Positions 10,668 through 20,876 are shown, counted from the first letter of the stretch. The stretch: DNA of 64,000 nt from Bacteroidales bacterium (GCA_910574205.1 CAJSYJ010000002.1:186001-250000), one strand, 5' to 3'. The notes: generated from the sequence alone by a model not told the origin. Numbers and translations are program-made.

Positions 10668-13028
10668 ATGGATTATCTATTATCCGAAATAGCAGATATA
10701 TGCGGCGGCCGTCTTGCAGGCCGAGACCGCAGGGTCGACGAGGTTGCGACCGATTCGCGCAGCTGCTCGACCGGCCGCAGCGCAGTCTTCGCCGCCATAG
10801 GCGGCAAGAACCACGACGGACACGACTATATAGAACAGATGTACCGGCGCGGTATCGCGGCCTTCATCGTCGAGCACGACATCGCACTGCCCTCAGAGGA
10901 GTGCGGCGCCGTGGTAGTAGAGTCGGCGCTGGCGGCATTGCAGCGTCTTGCGGCGCACCACCGCAGCCGCTTCGGCGGCACCGTAGTGGCCGTTACCGGC
11001 TCGAACGGCAAGACCATAGTCAAGGAGTGGATCGCTTCGGCCACGCCCCGCAATGTCAAATACGTCGCCTCGCCAATGAGTTACAACTCGCAGTTAGGCG
11101 TGGCGCTGTCGCTGCTGATGATCGAGGGCGACGAGCAGGTCGCCTACATCGAGGCGGGCATATCGCATCCGGGAGAAATGGAGCGTTTGGAGAGGATGAT
11201 ACGCCCGCAGATAACAGTGTTCACGTCGATAGGCGACGCCCACTCGTCGAACTTTACCGGCCGCCGGCAGCAGATCGACGAGAAGCTCGTCCTTGCGCAA
11301 GGCTCGCAGACCATAATATATCACGGACGTTACGAGGATCTGGCCCGGCGCATCGCCCAGACCTATCCCGACCGCGAGTTGATCGACGCCAGAGACGAGG
11401 AGCTCGACCGGCTGCACGAGCGCAGTGAAGCGCTCGCCATAGACGCGCGTCTGACGGCAGCGCTGTGCCGCCGTCTGGGATATCCGTTCGACGCTGCAAC
11501 GGCAAAGGTCGACGTGGCCATGCGCCTCGAAGTGAAGGAGGGAATCGCCTCGTCGACGATAATCGACGACAGCTACAACTCCGACATAAACTCGCTCTGC
11601 GTGGCGCTCGACATGCTGCACGCGCAGGCTATGGGCAGGCGCAAGATAGCCGTTCTGTCGGACATACAGCAGAGCGTGACGCCCGAGAGAGAGCTCTACT
11701 CGCGCATAGCCGAGGCCGTAGACAGAGCCGGCGTCGACCGTCTGATCGGCGTTGGCGAGTCCATATCGCGCAATGCTGCGCTGTTCGGCTGCGAGGCGGC
11801 GTTCTACCCCACCACCGACGATCTGCTGGCCGAGTTGCAGAACGAGGATTGGAGCGAAGCGGCCATTCTCGTCAAGGGCAGCCGCAACAGCCGTCTCGAA
11901 CGTCTGTGCCACCGTCTCGAACGCCGTTGTCACACGACGGTCTTGGAGGTCGATCTGAGAGCCATGCGCTCCAACCTCGACTATTTCCGCCGCTGCCTTC
12001 CGCCCCACCACCCGATCATGGCCATGGTCAAGGCCGGCAGTTACGGCGCGGGCGATGCCGAAGTGGCTCAGATGCTCCAACACGAGGGCGCGGCATATCT
12101 GGCCGTCGCATTCGCCGACGAGGGCGTCGTGCTTCGCGAGAAGGGCATCACGATGCCTATCGTCGTCCTTAACGCCGACGAAGACAGCTTCGAGCAGATG
12201 ATACGCTTCGACCTCGAACCCGAGATATACAGCTTCCGCTCTCTCGACGCATTCTCACGTGCCGCCGACCGCGCCGGACGCAAGCACTACCCAATACATA
12301 TCAAGCTCGACACGGGCATGCACCGTCTGGGCTTCGTCGAGGAGCAGATCGATCCTCTGGCCGAGAGGCTCGCGAAGATGCACAACCTCAAAGCCGCAAC
12401 CGTATTCTCGCACCTAAACTGCTCGGACACACCCTCCGAGGACGAATATACGCGCCGTCAGATAGCCCTCTACGATGCAATGAGCAGCCGCCTTTGCGAG
12501 CAGCTGCCATACCGACCCATACGCCATACGGCCAACTCGGCCGCCATAGAGCGGTTCCCCGAGGCGGCTTTCGACATGTGCCGTCTGGGGCTGGGACTCT
12601 ACGGATTCGGCTACCGGCACAACGACGCACTTACCCCCGTTTCGACGCTGCGCACGCGCATCGTTCAGATCAAGCATCTGCCTGCGGGCGATACGGTCGG
12701 ATACGGTCGCGCCGGAGTGCTCGGCCGCAACACCGTAACGGCTACCATACCCATAGGCTATGCCGACGGATTAGACCGTCATCTGGGCTGCGGACGCTGG
12801 TCGATGCTCGTGGCCGGGCAGCGTGCACCGATCGTCGGACGCGTCTGCATGGACAGCTGCATGATCGACATAACCGATATCGAAGGCGTCGAGGAGGGCG
12901 ACAACGTAACGGTCTTTTCGGCCGAAGCGGGCAACACGCCCGAAGATATGGCCGCCGTACTCGGCACGATACCATACGAGGTGACCACTTCGGTCGCGGC
13001 ACGCGTAAAACGAATATACAGAAAGTGA
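10668..13028 (+). CDS. Bifunctional MurF ligase / alanine racemase
   Basis: A 786-aa fusion of two peptidoglycan enzymes. Residues 1-~420 are MurF, which adds D-Ala-D-Ala to UDP-MurNAc-tripeptide: ATP loop VAVTGSNGKTIVKEW and the DDSYNSDINS motif. Residues ~425-786 are a PLP-dependent alanine racemase that makes D-Ala: TVLEVDLRAMRSNLDYF, the PLP lysine in MVKAGSYGAGD, and the catalytic tyrosine region VGYGRAG. The fusion is known in Bacteroidetes, so the order is not novel. Its stop overlaps the next start by 1 base (TGATG), implying translational coupling. Confidence 0.96.
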   Translation: MDYLLSEIADICGGRLAGRDRRVDEVATDSRSCSTGRSAVFAAIGGKNHDGHDYIEQMYRRGIAAFIVEHDIALPSEECGAVVVESALAALQRLAAHHRSRFGGTVVAVTGSNGKTIVKEWIASATPRNVKYVASPMSYNSQLGVALSLLMIEGDEQVAYIEAGISHPGEMERLERMIRPQITVFTSIGDAHSSNFTGRRQQIDEKLVLAQGSQTIIYHGRYEDLARRIAQTYPDRELIDARDEELDRLHERSEALAIDARLTAALCRRLGYPFDAATAKVDVAMRLEVKEGIASSTIIDDSYNSDINSLCVALDMLHAQAMGRRKIAVLSDIQQSVTPERELYSRIAEAVDRAGVDRLIGVGESISRNAALFGCEAAFYPTTDDLLAELQNEDWSEAAILVKGSRNSRLERLCHRLERRCHTTVLEVDLRAMRSNLDYFRRCLPPHHPIMAMVKAGSYGAGDAEVAQMLQHEGAAYLAVAFADEGVVLREKGITMPIVVLNADEDSFEQMIRFDLEPEIYSFRSLDAFSRAADRAGRKHYPIHIKLDTGMHRLGFVEEQIDPLAERLAKMHNLKAATVFSHLNCSDTPSEDEYTRRQIALYDAMSSRLCEQLPYRPIRHTANSAAIERFPEAAFDMCRLGLGLYGFGYRHNDALTPVSTLRTRIVQIKHLPAGDTVGYGRAGVLGRNTVTATIPIGYADGLDRHLGCGRWSMLVAGQRAPIVGRVCMDSCMIDITDIEGVEEGDNVTVFSAEAGNTPEDMAAVLGTIPYEVTTSVAARVKRIYRK

Positions 13029-13747
13029 TGACGACGAAGGGAACGCTATACATGATACCGTGTCCGATAGCCGACACGAACGATGTCTACGATGTATTGC
13101 CAGCGGCCAACCGCCGCATAATGGACTCGCTCGACTACTTCATAGTCGAGAACACGCGCACCGCACGCCGTTTCCTCTCGCGTGCCGGCATAGCTCGTCC
13201 GATCGACAGTTTGGAGTTCGTCGAGCTGAACGAACACACCCGCTCCGAGGCCGACATCGAACGTATGATACGTCCGCTCGAAGAGGGGCGTTCGGCAGGC
13301 GTCATATCCGAGGCGGGGCTGCCCGGCGTGGCCGACCCCGGGGCGCAGGCGGCACTGGCAGCACACCGCCGCGGGATAAGGGTCGTACCGCTCGTAGGTC
13401 CATCCTCGATATTGATGGCGCTCATGTCCTCGGGACAGAACGGGCAGTCGTTCGCATTCAACGGCTATCTGCCGATCAAGGAGCCGGAACGTTCGCGCGC
13501 GATACGCTCTTTCGAACGCCGCGCCATGACCGAGGGTCAGTGCCAGATATTCATCGAGGCGCCTTACCGCAACATAAAGCTCATGCAGACGATGCTCGCG
13601 ACGCTGTCGCCGCGGTGTATTCTGACTATCGCATGCGACATAACATCGCCCGCCGAATCGATATCGACGCGCAGCGTCGAGGAGTGGCGACGCACCTCAC
13701 TGCCCGACATGGCCAAACGCCCGACCATATTCATATTGGGCATATAA
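13028..13747 (+). CDS. RsmI-like SAM-dependent methyltransferase
   Basis: A 239-aa tetrapyrrole-methylase-fold protein related to RsmI, which 2'-O-methylates C1402 of 16S rRNA. Visible motifs are the N-terminal GTLYMIPCPIAD, the IVENTRTARRFL block, SEAGLPGVADPG and PLVGPSSILMALMSSG. It belongs to the shorter Bacteroidetes branch of COG0313, so an rRNA target is inferred by family only. Its ATG overlaps the murF-alr stop by 1 base. Confidence 0.85.
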   Translation: MTTKGTLYMIPCPIADTNDVYDVLPAANRRIMDSLDYFIVENTRTARRFLSRAGIARPIDSLEFVELNEHTRSEADIERMIRPLEEGRSAGVISEAGLPGVADPGAQAALAAHRRGIRVVPLVGPSSILMALMSSGQNGQSFAFNGYLPIKEPERSRAIRSFERRAMTEGQCQIFIEAPYRNIKLMQTMLATLSPRCILTIACDITSPAESISTRSVEEWRRTSLPDMAKRPTIFILGI

Positions 13748-13789
13748 TTTGCTCGATATAAAGCCGAAAGGATAAAATAGAACAGAATC

Positions 13790-14368
13790 ATGAAACGAAA
13801 TAAAACTGATAATAAACAAGATACGATGACAGAAACCAAAACCCGCGAGCAGCAGTCGGCCGAGTCGCAGGCTGCATGCGACGACAATATGGCAGAGCAG
13901 CAGGCAGAGGCCGCTGACAATATGGCAGAACCCTCTATCGAGGAGCAGCTGGCCGCATGGCACGACAAATACCTGCGTCTGCAAGCCGAGTTCGACAACT
14001 TCCGCAAACGCACGCTGCGCGAGAAAATGGAGCTGGTGGAGCATGGCGGCGAGGATGTCCTCAAATCAGTGCTGTCGGTCTTGGACGACATGAAGCGCGC
14101 CGTCGAAGCGTCGCGCAAGAGCGACGACATAGAGTCGCTGCGCGAGGGAGAGATGCTCGTAGTCAAGAAGTTCGAAGACATGCTCACGAAGTACGACGTA
14201 CACGAAATGGAGTGCACCGACCGCCCCTTCGACGCCGACCGTCAGGAGGCCGTGGCACGCTTCGCCGCAGGCGAGGAGAAGTCGGGGCTCGTGATCGACG
14301 TGGTGCAGCGCGGCTACATGCGCGGCGAGAAGGTATTGCGCTATGCAAAGGTAGTCGTAGGGGAGTAG
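13790..14368 (+). CDS. grpE: Nucleotide exchange factor GrpE
   Basis: A 192-aa co-chaperone that releases ADP from DnaK. The first ~55 residues are Gln/Glu/Ala-rich and probably disordered. The GrpE core follows, with the coiled-coil motif [17 protein letters not shown] and the C-terminal beta domain ending in [20 protein letters not shown]. An alternative ATG lies at 13826. dnaJ begins 31 nt downstream, forming a grpE-dnaJ pair; dnaK is not in the window. Confidence 0.96.
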   Translation: MKRNKTDNKQDTMTETKTREQQSAESQAACDDNMAEQQAEAADNMAEPSIEEQLAAWHDKYLRLQAEFDNFRKRTLREKMELVEHGGEDVLKSVLSVLDDMKRAVEASRKSDDIESLREGEMLVVKKFEDMLTKYDVHEMECTDRPFDADRQEAVARFAAGEEKSGLVIDVVQRGYMRGEKVLRYAKVVVGE

Positions 14369-14399
14369 GCATCGTCGAACGGATTCAAGCGAAGAAACT

Positions 14400-15566
14400 A
14401 TGGCAGAAAAGAGAGATTATTACGAGGTGCTCGGCGTCGAACGCAACGCCGATGCCGATACGATAAAGAAGGCCTATCGCAAGGCCGCCATAAAGTATCA
14501 CCCCGACAAGAACCCCGGCGACAAGCAGGCCGAGGAGAAGTTCAAGGAGGCGGCCGAGGCCTACGACGTACTGTCCAACGCCGACAAGCGCGCCCGTTAC
14601 GACCGCTTCGGCCATGCCGGCATGAGCGGCGCGGCAGGCGGTGGCGGAGGCTTCGAGGGCTTCGGAGGTTTCGGCGGCGGCGGATTTTCTATGGAGGATA
14701 TATTCTCGCAGTTCGGCGATATCTTCGGAGGTCACTTCGGGGGCTCGTCGCGCGCAGGATCATCGCGTGCCGTCAACCGCGGCAGCGACATACGCGTGAC
14801 AGTAAAACTGTCGCTGGCTGAGATAGCCGAAGGCACCACCAAGAAATTGAAGATCAACAAGACGATCGCCTGCGACAAGTGCGGCGGCACGGGAGCCAAG
14901 GACAGCTCGTCGTACCAGACGTGCGCGACCTGCAACGGATCGGGTTACGTAACGCGCGTCGAAAGCACGTTCTTCGGCCGCATGCAGACGCAGAGCGTCT
15001 GCCCCGAGTGCGGCGGCACGGGCAAGACCATAAAGGACAAGTGCGACAAGTGCGACGGCGAGGGCACGGTCAAGGGCTCGGAGATCATCGAAGTGAGGAT
15101 CCCCGCCGGCGTGGGCGACGGCATGGCGCTGACCGTTCACGGCAAGGGCAACGCGGCGCGTCACGGAGGTATCAACGGCGATCTGCTGGTAGTGATCGAG
15201 GAGGAGCACGACCCGCAACTCGTGCGCGACGGCAACGACCTGATCCACAATCTCAACATTACCGTCACTACGGCCATTCTCGGCGGCGAGGTCGAGGTGC
15301 CTACCGTCGACGGCAAGGCGCGCATCAAGATCGCACCGGGCACGCACGCCGGCAAGGTGCTCAGGCTCCGCGGCAAAGGTCTGCCCGATGTCAACGGCTA
15401 CGGCCGCGGCGACATTCTGGTGGTGGTCGACATCACGATCCCCGACAAGCTCAACACCGAGGAGCGACGGCTGGTCGAGGCTCTGGCCGAGCAGCCCGAC
15501 TTCAAACGCGCCTCCAAGGTCGAGAATCAGAACATATTCGAGCGAATGAAGAATTTCTTTCGCTGA
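14400..15566 (+). CDS. dnaJ: Chaperone DnaJ
   Basis: A 388-aa type I Hsp40 that delivers substrates to DnaK and stimulates its ATPase. The J-domain (1-70) has the HPD motif in [12 protein letters not shown] Gly/Phe-rich linker follows (~80-110). The zinc-binding domain has four CxxCxGxG-type repeats, beginning CDKCGGTG and CATCNGSG. C-terminal substrate-binding domains complete the protein. Cotranscription with grpE is likely. Confidence 0.98.
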   Translation: MAEKRDYYEVLGVERNADADTIKKAYRKAAIKYHPDKNPGDKQAEEKFKEAAEAYDVLSNADKRARYDRFGHAGMSGAAGGGGGFEGFGGFGGGGFSMEDIFSQFGDIFGGHFGGSSRAGSSRAVNRGSDIRVTVKLSLAEIAEGTTKKLKINKTIACDKCGGTGAKDSSSYQTCATCNGSGYVTRVESTFFGRMQTQSVCPECGGTGKTIKDKCDKCDGEGTVKGSEIIEVRIPAGVGDGMALTVHGKGNAARHGGINGDLLVVIEEEHDPQLVRDGNDLIHNLNITVTTAILGGEVEVPTVDGKARIKIAPGTHAGKVLRLRGKGLPDVNGYGRGDILVVVDITIPDKLNTEERRLVEALAEQPDFKRASKVENQNIFERMKNFFR

Positions 15567-15581
15567 TTGACACCATAACAT

Positions 15582-15604
15582 GATGCGGGCGTGCAGCCCG
15601 CATC
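15582..15604. repeat. Inverted repeat after dnaJ
   Basis: A 9-bp perfect stem (15582-15590 with 15596-15604) and 5-nt loop lies 15 nt past the dnaJ stop. No T-run follows, so it may be an attenuator or processing hairpin between dnaJ and the next gene. Confidence 0.4.
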
Positions 15605-15620
15605 GAAAAACAGATTGCGT

Positions 15621-16133
15621 ATGTCGATATTCCGCCCGTTCCGCAAGGACCCGAAAAAGTTCAATTATATACCCCGCTATTACGATGCACAGAAGGAGGC
15701 GCGCGAGCAGCGCCGCCGGGAGCTTCACGGCACCAGCTCCCAGAGCGATGCGGAGGAGGGCTACACGCCGGGCAGCTATATACGCACGCAACGCGAAGCA
15801 CGCGACCTGAGACGCTCGCAGCAACAGCAGTCCCAAGGACGCAACCGCATCATAGGCATAGTCATACTGCTCGTTTTCGTCGCAGTGTTCATATTCGTGC
15901 TCTATCCGCGCATAATGGGTCTGGTGGACCGTGCCGCAGAGCAGAAGCAGGCCGAGTCGGCAGGCGACAGCATACAAATGGTTCTGCGCATGCAAGGCAT
16001 CGATCCGGCCAAATATCCCGACCTGATGAAGGCATGGGACGAGCTCGACTACAACAAGCAGATGACCGAGGGCACGCAGCTCAACATCTACGACGACGAT
16101 GTGGATATACGCAACGGCCGCAAAACGCAGTAA
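15621..16133 (+). CDS. Conserved small single-pass membrane protein, unknown function
   Basis: A 170-aa protein I do not recognise by name. Residues 1-~75 are highly charged with many Arg, Gln and Glu (RDPKKFNYIPRYYD region). One membrane helix follows (~82-102, IIGIVILLVFVAVFIFVLYP), then a ~65-residue acidic C-terminal part, consistent with a cytoplasmic N-terminus. ATG at 15621 is preferred over a GTG at 15591, which lies within the hairpin. mutL starts 13 nt downstream. Confidence 0.75.
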   Translation: MSIFRPFRKDPKKFNYIPRYYDAQKEAREQRRRELHGTSSQSDAEEGYTPGSYIRTQREARDLRRSQQQQSQGRNRIIGIVILLVFVAVFIFVLYPRIMGLVDRAAEQKQAESAGDSIQMVLRMQGIDPAKYPDLMKAWDELDYNKQMTEGTQLNIYDDDVDIRNGRKTQ

Positions 16134-16145
16134 AGCACCCACACC

Positions 16146-18122
16146 ATGAGCGATAAGATAAAACTGCTGCCCGAAATCGTCGCGAACCAGATAGCCGCCG
16201 GAGAGGTGGTCAATTCGCCGTCGAACGTCATCAAGGAGATGATGGAAAATTCGCTCGACGCCGGAGCGCGCTCGATAAAGGTCAATTTCCGCGACGGAGG
16301 CAAGGAGCTGATACAGATCGTCGACGACGGTTCGGGAATGTCGCCGCTGGATGCACGCATGGCATTCGACCGTCATGCAACCAGCAAGATATCCTCGTTC
16401 GACGATATATACTCGCTGCATACGTTCGGATTCCGCGGCGAGGCGCTGGCATCGATAGCGGCCGTGGCCGAGATCGAGCTGCGCACGCGGCAGGCCGACG
16501 ACGAGGTGGGCACGCAGACGGTCATCCGCGGCGGAGAGTTTCAGAGTCAGACGCCGATAATGTGCCCCGCAGGCTCGCAGTTTCTGGTGCGCAACCTATT
16601 CTACAACGTCCCCTCGCGTCGCAAGTTCATCGAGGGCGACAACTCGCGTCTCAGCTCGCAGATGAAGCAGGAGTTCACGCGCGTAGCGCTGTGCAACCCC
16701 GAGGTCGAGTTCGAGCTTCTGTCGAACGACTCGACGCTGTTCCGCCTGCCCGCGACCAACCGCGCAGGCCGCATAGTCGATCTGATCGGACGGCACATAA
16801 AACAAAACCTGCTCGATGTGGCCGTCTCGACTTCGGTCGTATCCCTGAGCGGATTCGTCGGCCGCCCGGCAGCCGCCAAGAAGCGCAACTCGGAACAGTA
16901 CCTGTTCGTCAACGGACGTTATTTCCAGTCGCCGCAGCTGCACAAAGCCGTATGCCGCGCATACGACAAACTAATACCCGAGGGCAGCATGCCTTCGTAC
17001 TTTCTCTACCTGACGGTCGATCCCGAGCGCGTCGACGTCAACGTACATCCGCAAAAGACGACCGTCAAGTTCGCCGACCGCGAGGTCATAATACAGATCG
17101 TGCAGGCCGCCGTGCGCGAGACGCTCGCCAAGACGGGCGCCGTGCCTCTTATGGACTTCAACGACGAAGGCCGAGTGGAGATACCGGTGCTTCGCCCCGA
17201 TGCCGTATACCGCGAACCGCAGGCCATGACCAACAGTGCCTACAACCCGTTCCGCGAGGAGTATATCGACTCCTCGGCGCCTATGCCCGACGAAGCGTTC
17301 ACCGGCTTCGACGTGCCATACGACGGCTCCATGCCGCCCACGCTCCACGAGCCGGCACCGCGACCTGCCGCAAACAGGCCGCGTGAGCACGGCGACGAGG
17401 AGATATTCGTCTCGCTGCCCTCGTCGTTCGACATGTCTCAATCTGACTCGCAGATAGAATATATCGACGAAGAATCGCACGACGGTATCGAGCAGGAGCT
17501 CGACTACGTTTCATCGTCGGCATCCGATTGCCCTCGAACGGACGCGATGCCGGCTGCGCGGTTCGAGGAGGTATGTTCGCTCCGCACGGGTTACGCCACG
17601 GCGCTCTACGGAGGACGTCTCGTGGTCATAGATCTAAGGCGCGTTCGCGAACGCATCGTATTCGAAAATACTCTGGCCGTACTGTCGGCCGGCGCGGCAC
17701 CGAGCCAGCGCATGCTGTTTCCGGAGCGTCTTACGCTGAGCCGCGAGGAGTACGAGACTATCGAGCTGCATGCGACGGAGTTCGCAGCTCTCGGATTCGA
17801 GATGGAGTTTCTCGGCGACGACACGGTCGAGATCCTCGGCAAGCCCGCCGTAACCGCACCGGACACGCCTATCGACGAGCTGATATACGATCTGCTGCAC
17901 CGTATCGACGACGGCACCGAGCCCGGCGAGGCGCAACGGCGCCACATGGCCGCCGTCATGGCCCAGCGCTGCTCGGCATCGTTCGGCCGGGGCATCGGCT
18001 CCGACGAGGCGCGACAGCTGCTCGCGCAGTTGGAGAGTTGCGACGACCGCAGCTTCTCGCCCTCGGGACGCCCGCTCATGGCGCAGATCACTACCGAAGA
18101 GATAAAAGCCAAACTAAGTTAA
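16146..18122 (+). CDS. mutL: DNA mismatch repair protein MutL
   Basis: A 658-aa mismatch-repair ATPase. The N-terminal GHKL motifs are intact: ENSLDAGA, DDGSGM and GFRGEALAS. The transducer region follows (VNVHPQKTTVKF), then an acidic linker (~360-470). In the C-terminal dimerisation domain the metal-binding motifs of endonuclease-type MutL are missing: the DQHA site reads IDLRRVRE and the CPHGRP site reads SPSGRP. ATPase and dimerisation are likely intact but endonuclease activity is not expected. It sits between a membrane protein and a rhomboid protease. Confidence 0.96.
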   Translation: MSDKIKLLPEIVANQIAAGEVVNSPSNVIKEMMENSLDAGARSIKVNFRDGGKELIQIVDDGSGMSPLDARMAFDRHATSKISSFDDIYSLHTFGFRGEALASIAAVAEIELRTRQADDEVGTQTVIRGGEFQSQTPIMCPAGSQFLVRNLFYNVPSRRKFIEGDNSRLSSQMKQEFTRVALCNPEVEFELLSNDSTLFRLPATNRAGRIVDLIGRHIKQNLLDVAVSTSVVSLSGFVGRPAAAKKRNSEQYLFVNGRYFQSPQLHKAVCRAYDKLIPEGSMPSYFLYLTVDPERVDVNVHPQKTTVKFADREVIIQIVQAAVRETLAKTGAVPLMDFNDEGRVEIPVLRPDAVYREPQAMTNSAYNPFREEYIDSSAPMPDEAFTGFDVPYDGSMPPTLHEPAPRPAANRPREHGDEEIFVSLPSSFDMSQSDSQIEYIDEESHDGIEQELDYVSSSASDCPRTDAMPAARFEEVCSLRTGYATALYGGRLVVIDLRRVRERIVFENTLAVLSAGAAPSQRMLFPERLTLSREEYETIELHATEFAALGFEMEFLGDDTVEILGKPAVTAPDTPIDELIYDLLHRIDDGTEPGEAQRRHMAAVMAQRCSASFGRGIGSDEARQLLAQLESCDDRSFSPSGRPLMAQITTEEIKAKLS

Positions 18123-18134
18123 CCCCCGACGATT

Positions 18135-18800
18135 ATGAACGGATACACACGCCGACCGGCCGCGCCGCCGGCAGTCATGAACCTCATCATAGCCAACATC
18201 GTGGCCTTCGCCGCCATGACGCTGCTTATCAAGTCGCCCGCGCAGGAGTGGCGCATCTACGATCTGTTTGCGCTGCATCCCGTACAGAGTCCGTGGTTCG
18301 AGCCGTGGCAGGCGGTTACCTACATGTTCATGCACGGCAGCTTCTCCCACCTGTTCTTCAACATGTTCGCATTGTGGATGTTCGGCCGCACGCTCGAAAT
18401 AGAGTTGGGCACCAAGCGCTTTCTGATATACTACTTCGTATGCGGCATCGGAGCCGCACTGTTCCAAATGGCCGTCGGGCAGATCGACATAAGCCGCCTG
18501 GCCGCCGGCAGCGCCGACTACATGATGTACATGAAGATTCCGACGGTAGGCGCCTCGGGCGCCGTATTCGGCCTGCTGCTCGCATTCGGCATGATGCACC
18601 CCAATGCCGTCATCATGCTCCTCATACCGCCCATACCGATCAAAGCCAAATGGTTCGTAGTCATATACGGTGCCATAGAGCTCTTCTTCGGCATATCGGG
18701 ACGCATGGACAGCATAGCCCACTTCGCTCATCTGGGCGGAATGTTCTGGGGCTGGCTGCTGCTTCTGTGGTGGAGACGCAGACGACGCATATTCTATTGA
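18135..18800 (+). CDS. Rhomboid-family intramembrane serine protease
   Basis: A 221-aa polytopic membrane protein with about six hydrophobic segments. The family motifs are HGSFSHLFFNMFALWMFG (the HxxxN motif), catalytic serine in GASGAVFG, and catalytic histidine in FAHLGGMFWG. It should cleave within or next to membrane helices of unknown substrates. It begins 12 nt after mutL and ends 7 nt before the next gene, so cotranscription is likely. Confidence 0.93.
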   Translation: MNGYTRRPAAPPAVMNLIIANIVAFAAMTLLIKSPAQEWRIYDLFALHPVQSPWFEPWQAVTYMFMHGSFSHLFFNMFALWMFGRTLEIELGTKRFLIYYFVCGIGAALFQMAVGQIDISRLAAGSADYMMYMKIPTVGASGAVFGLLLAFGMMHPNAVIMLLIPPIPIKAKWFVVIYGAIELFFGISGRMDSIAHFAHLGGMFWGWLLLLWWRRRRRIFY

Positions 18801-18807
18801 CAACATA

Positions 18808-19953
18808 ATGCCCCGGACAATGAAACGCAACGACGACTATTACTATTCGGATAATTACGGCTCATCCGGCGGGCGGCGGGGACGCTCGCTCGCAGGTATC
18901 GTATTCGACTTTCTGGCTGCAGTCGCTACGGCGGCATTCGCGCTGGCACTGATCGTCGCATACCTAACGCCGTATTTCAACCCCTCGACGCTCGGTTCGC
19001 TTACCATAGTGGGAATGTTCGCACCGGTTCTGTACCTCGCCGTCATCGCGGCACTGCTCTACTGGACTATACGCCGCCGCTGGATCGTGGCCGCCGCTCT
19101 GCTCGTCGTACTCATCGCCGGAGCCTTCGACGTGTCGAAGTTCTACCGTATAGAGTTCAAGCGACGCTACCAGACCGAGGCTGGCAACCGCGACTTGAAG
19201 ATGCTGACATACAATGTCCACGGCTTCCACAACGCTCACAACAAGGCCGACGCCGCACCCTTCGCCGCAATGCTCGCGGAGCTTCCGGCAATGCCCGACA
19301 TACTCTGCTTCCAGGAGTTCAACCGCACCGCCGACGACATCGAACGAATAGACTCGCTGCTCGGCGGATACTCGATGATCGAGACGGTAGAATTCAGCGA
19401 CATAGTCCTCAGAACATACAGCCGCTACCCTATCATCTCCTCCGGACGCATATCCGGTCAGTCGCGCGGCACCTCGCAATGGTGCGACATATTGCTGCGG
19501 GACGATACGCTGCGCATATTCAACAACCACCTGCACTCGATGCACCTGACGGCCGACGACAGCGACGACATAGCCAAAGGCAAGATATTCTTCGACGACG
19601 ACAAGATGCGCAGCATCGTCCAACGCATACAGGACAACTCGTCGATACGCGCATCGCATGTCGACACGCTCACGCAGGTCATACGCTCGACACGCTGCAC
19701 GAAGATCGTATGCGGCGACTTCAACGACACCCCCATGTCCTATGTATACCGCCAGATGTGCCGCGACATGAAGGATGCTTTCGTCGAGGCGGGACGCGGC
19801 TACGGCTACACTTTCCTGCCGATGCACCGGCTGCTGCGCATCGATTACGTGATGTGCTCGCACGACATCGACATAAAGGACTACCGCATCATGGACGAGT
19901 GTACGCTGTCGGATCATCTGCCCGTGGCGGTGCGCATGAAAAGGATAAAATAA
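18808..19953 (+). CDS. Membrane-anchored endonuclease/exonuclease/phosphatase family protein
   Basis: A 381-aa protein with three hydrophobic helices in the first ~110 residues and an EEP (DNase I-like) domain from ~125 to the end. Motifs are LKMLTYNVHGFHN, CFQEFN (metal-binding Glu), VCGDFNDTPMS and the terminal LSDHLPVAVRM (catalytic His). Substrate cannot be told; the family includes nucleases, lipid phosphatases and sphingomyelinases. An alternative ATG lies at 18820. Confidence 0.88.
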   Translation: MPRTMKRNDDYYYSDNYGSSGGRRGRSLAGIVFDFLAAVATAAFALALIVAYLTPYFNPSTLGSLTIVGMFAPVLYLAVIAALLYWTIRRRWIVAAALLVVLIAGAFDVSKFYRIEFKRRYQTEAGNRDLKMLTYNVHGFHNAHNKADAAPFAAMLAELPAMPDILCFQEFNRTADDIERIDSLLGGYSMIETVEFSDIVLRTYSRYPIISSGRISGQSRGTSQWCDILLRDDTLRIFNNHLHSMHLTADDSDDIAKGKIFFDDDKMRSIVQRIQDNSSIRASHVDTLTQVIRSTRCTKIVCGDFNDTPMSYVYRQMCRDMKDAFVEAGRGYGYTFLPMHRLLRIDYVMCSHDIDIKDYRIMDECTLSDHLPVAVRMKRIK

Positions 19954-19974
19954 CCCGATAAACAATTCAACCCT

Positions 19975-20421
19975 ATGATTTTAGACTCTATCTCGAACTG
20001 CGAGCGCTACTACGCGCTGAACCCGCGTCTGAAAGCGGCGTTCGACTATCTCGGACAAACCGACGTGCAGGCTCTGACACCCGGACGCCACGATATCGAC
20101 GGCGACGATCTGTTCGTAAACGTCTCGGAGCTGGACCTCAAACCCGTCGAGGAGGCGTTGTTCGAGGTGCACGACGAGTATATCGACATTCAAGTCGTCT
20201 TCGGCGGCGAGGAGCTGTTCGGCTGGCGCGAGCGCCGCGACTGCCGCATGCCGCAGGGCGAATTTGATACCGCACGCGACGTGCGGTTCTTTACCGATGC
20301 TCCCCAAACGGTCTATGCCGTGCGCGAGGGTCAGTTCACGATACTATTTCCGGAGGATGCGCACGCGCCGATGCTCGGCAGCGGTCATGTGCGCAAGCTT
20401 ATATTCAAGGTAAGGAAATAA
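19975..20421 (+). CDS. YhcH/YjgK/YiaL family protein
   Basis: A 148-aa cupin-like protein of the DUF386 family. The motifs VNVSELDLKPVEEALFEVHDEY, DIQVVFGGEE and FTILFPEDAHAPML match. Characterised members handle sugar anomers, for example sialic acid in NanQ, and some affect biofilm formation. There are no sugar genes nearby, so the substrate is unknown. It starts 21 nt after the nuclease-like gene. Confidence 0.9.
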   Translation: MILDSISNCERYYALNPRLKAAFDYLGQTDVQALTPGRHDIDGDDLFVNVSELDLKPVEEALFEVHDEYIDIQVVFGGEELFGWRERRDCRMPQGEFDTARDVRFFTDAPQTVYAVREGQFTILFPEDAHAPMLGSGHVRKLIFKVRK

Positions 20422-20454
20422 ATCCTCAGCAGCTGTTAAAAACGTCGCACGATC

Positions 20455-20829
20455 ATGAACCGCATATTCTCATACGGGATACGCATAGTGTTGCCGGCGC
20501 TGCTGTCGGCAGCGCTCGCAGCCTGCGGCACCGACGATCCAGATCTGCCTGCATCGCTCGCCGCACCGCAGCCGCGGCAGGATATCGAGGCTACCACCCC
20601 GCATAAGGTAACAATCGTCTGGGATGCCGTCGACAACGCCGCAGGATATAACTGCGTGCTCGACGAATCCGCACCGTTCTATACCGAGACACCGCAGGTT
20701 ACATACGGCGCTCTGGCCGCCTCGACATCGCATACATTCAGGGTTATGGCCATAACGCGCAACGCCTCGCTGTTCCGTAACTCGGAGTGGAGCCGGACGA
20801 TAACGGTAACGACTGCATCGGAAGAATAG
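20455..20829 (+). CDS. Small lipoprotein with a fibronectin type III-like domain
   Basis: A 124-aa protein with a signal sequence and lipobox (AALAAC, Cys at ~23). Acidic residues after the Cys suit surface export in Bacteroidetes. The rest looks like one FN3 domain: VTIVWDAVDNAAGYNCVLD, then HTFRVMAITRN and WSRTITVTT. Function unknown. It is the last gene of the rightward run and precedes a strong hairpin. Confidence 0.7.
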   Translation: MNRIFSYGIRIVLPALLSAALAACGTDDPDLPASLAAPQPRQDIEATTPHKVTIVWDAVDNAAGYNCVLDESAPFYTETPQVTYGALAASTSHTFRVMAITRNASLFRNSEWSRTITVTTASEE

Positions 20830-20876
20830 ACCGCTCCTCTGGGGCAGGTTCGTACCGCTACGAAATCGACAAACAT

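Noticed and set aside
12494..13027. N-terminal extension of the RsmI-like protein
   Set aside because: It runs in another frame of the alanine racemase domain; the methylase motif GTLYMIPCPIAD begins right after ATG 13028.
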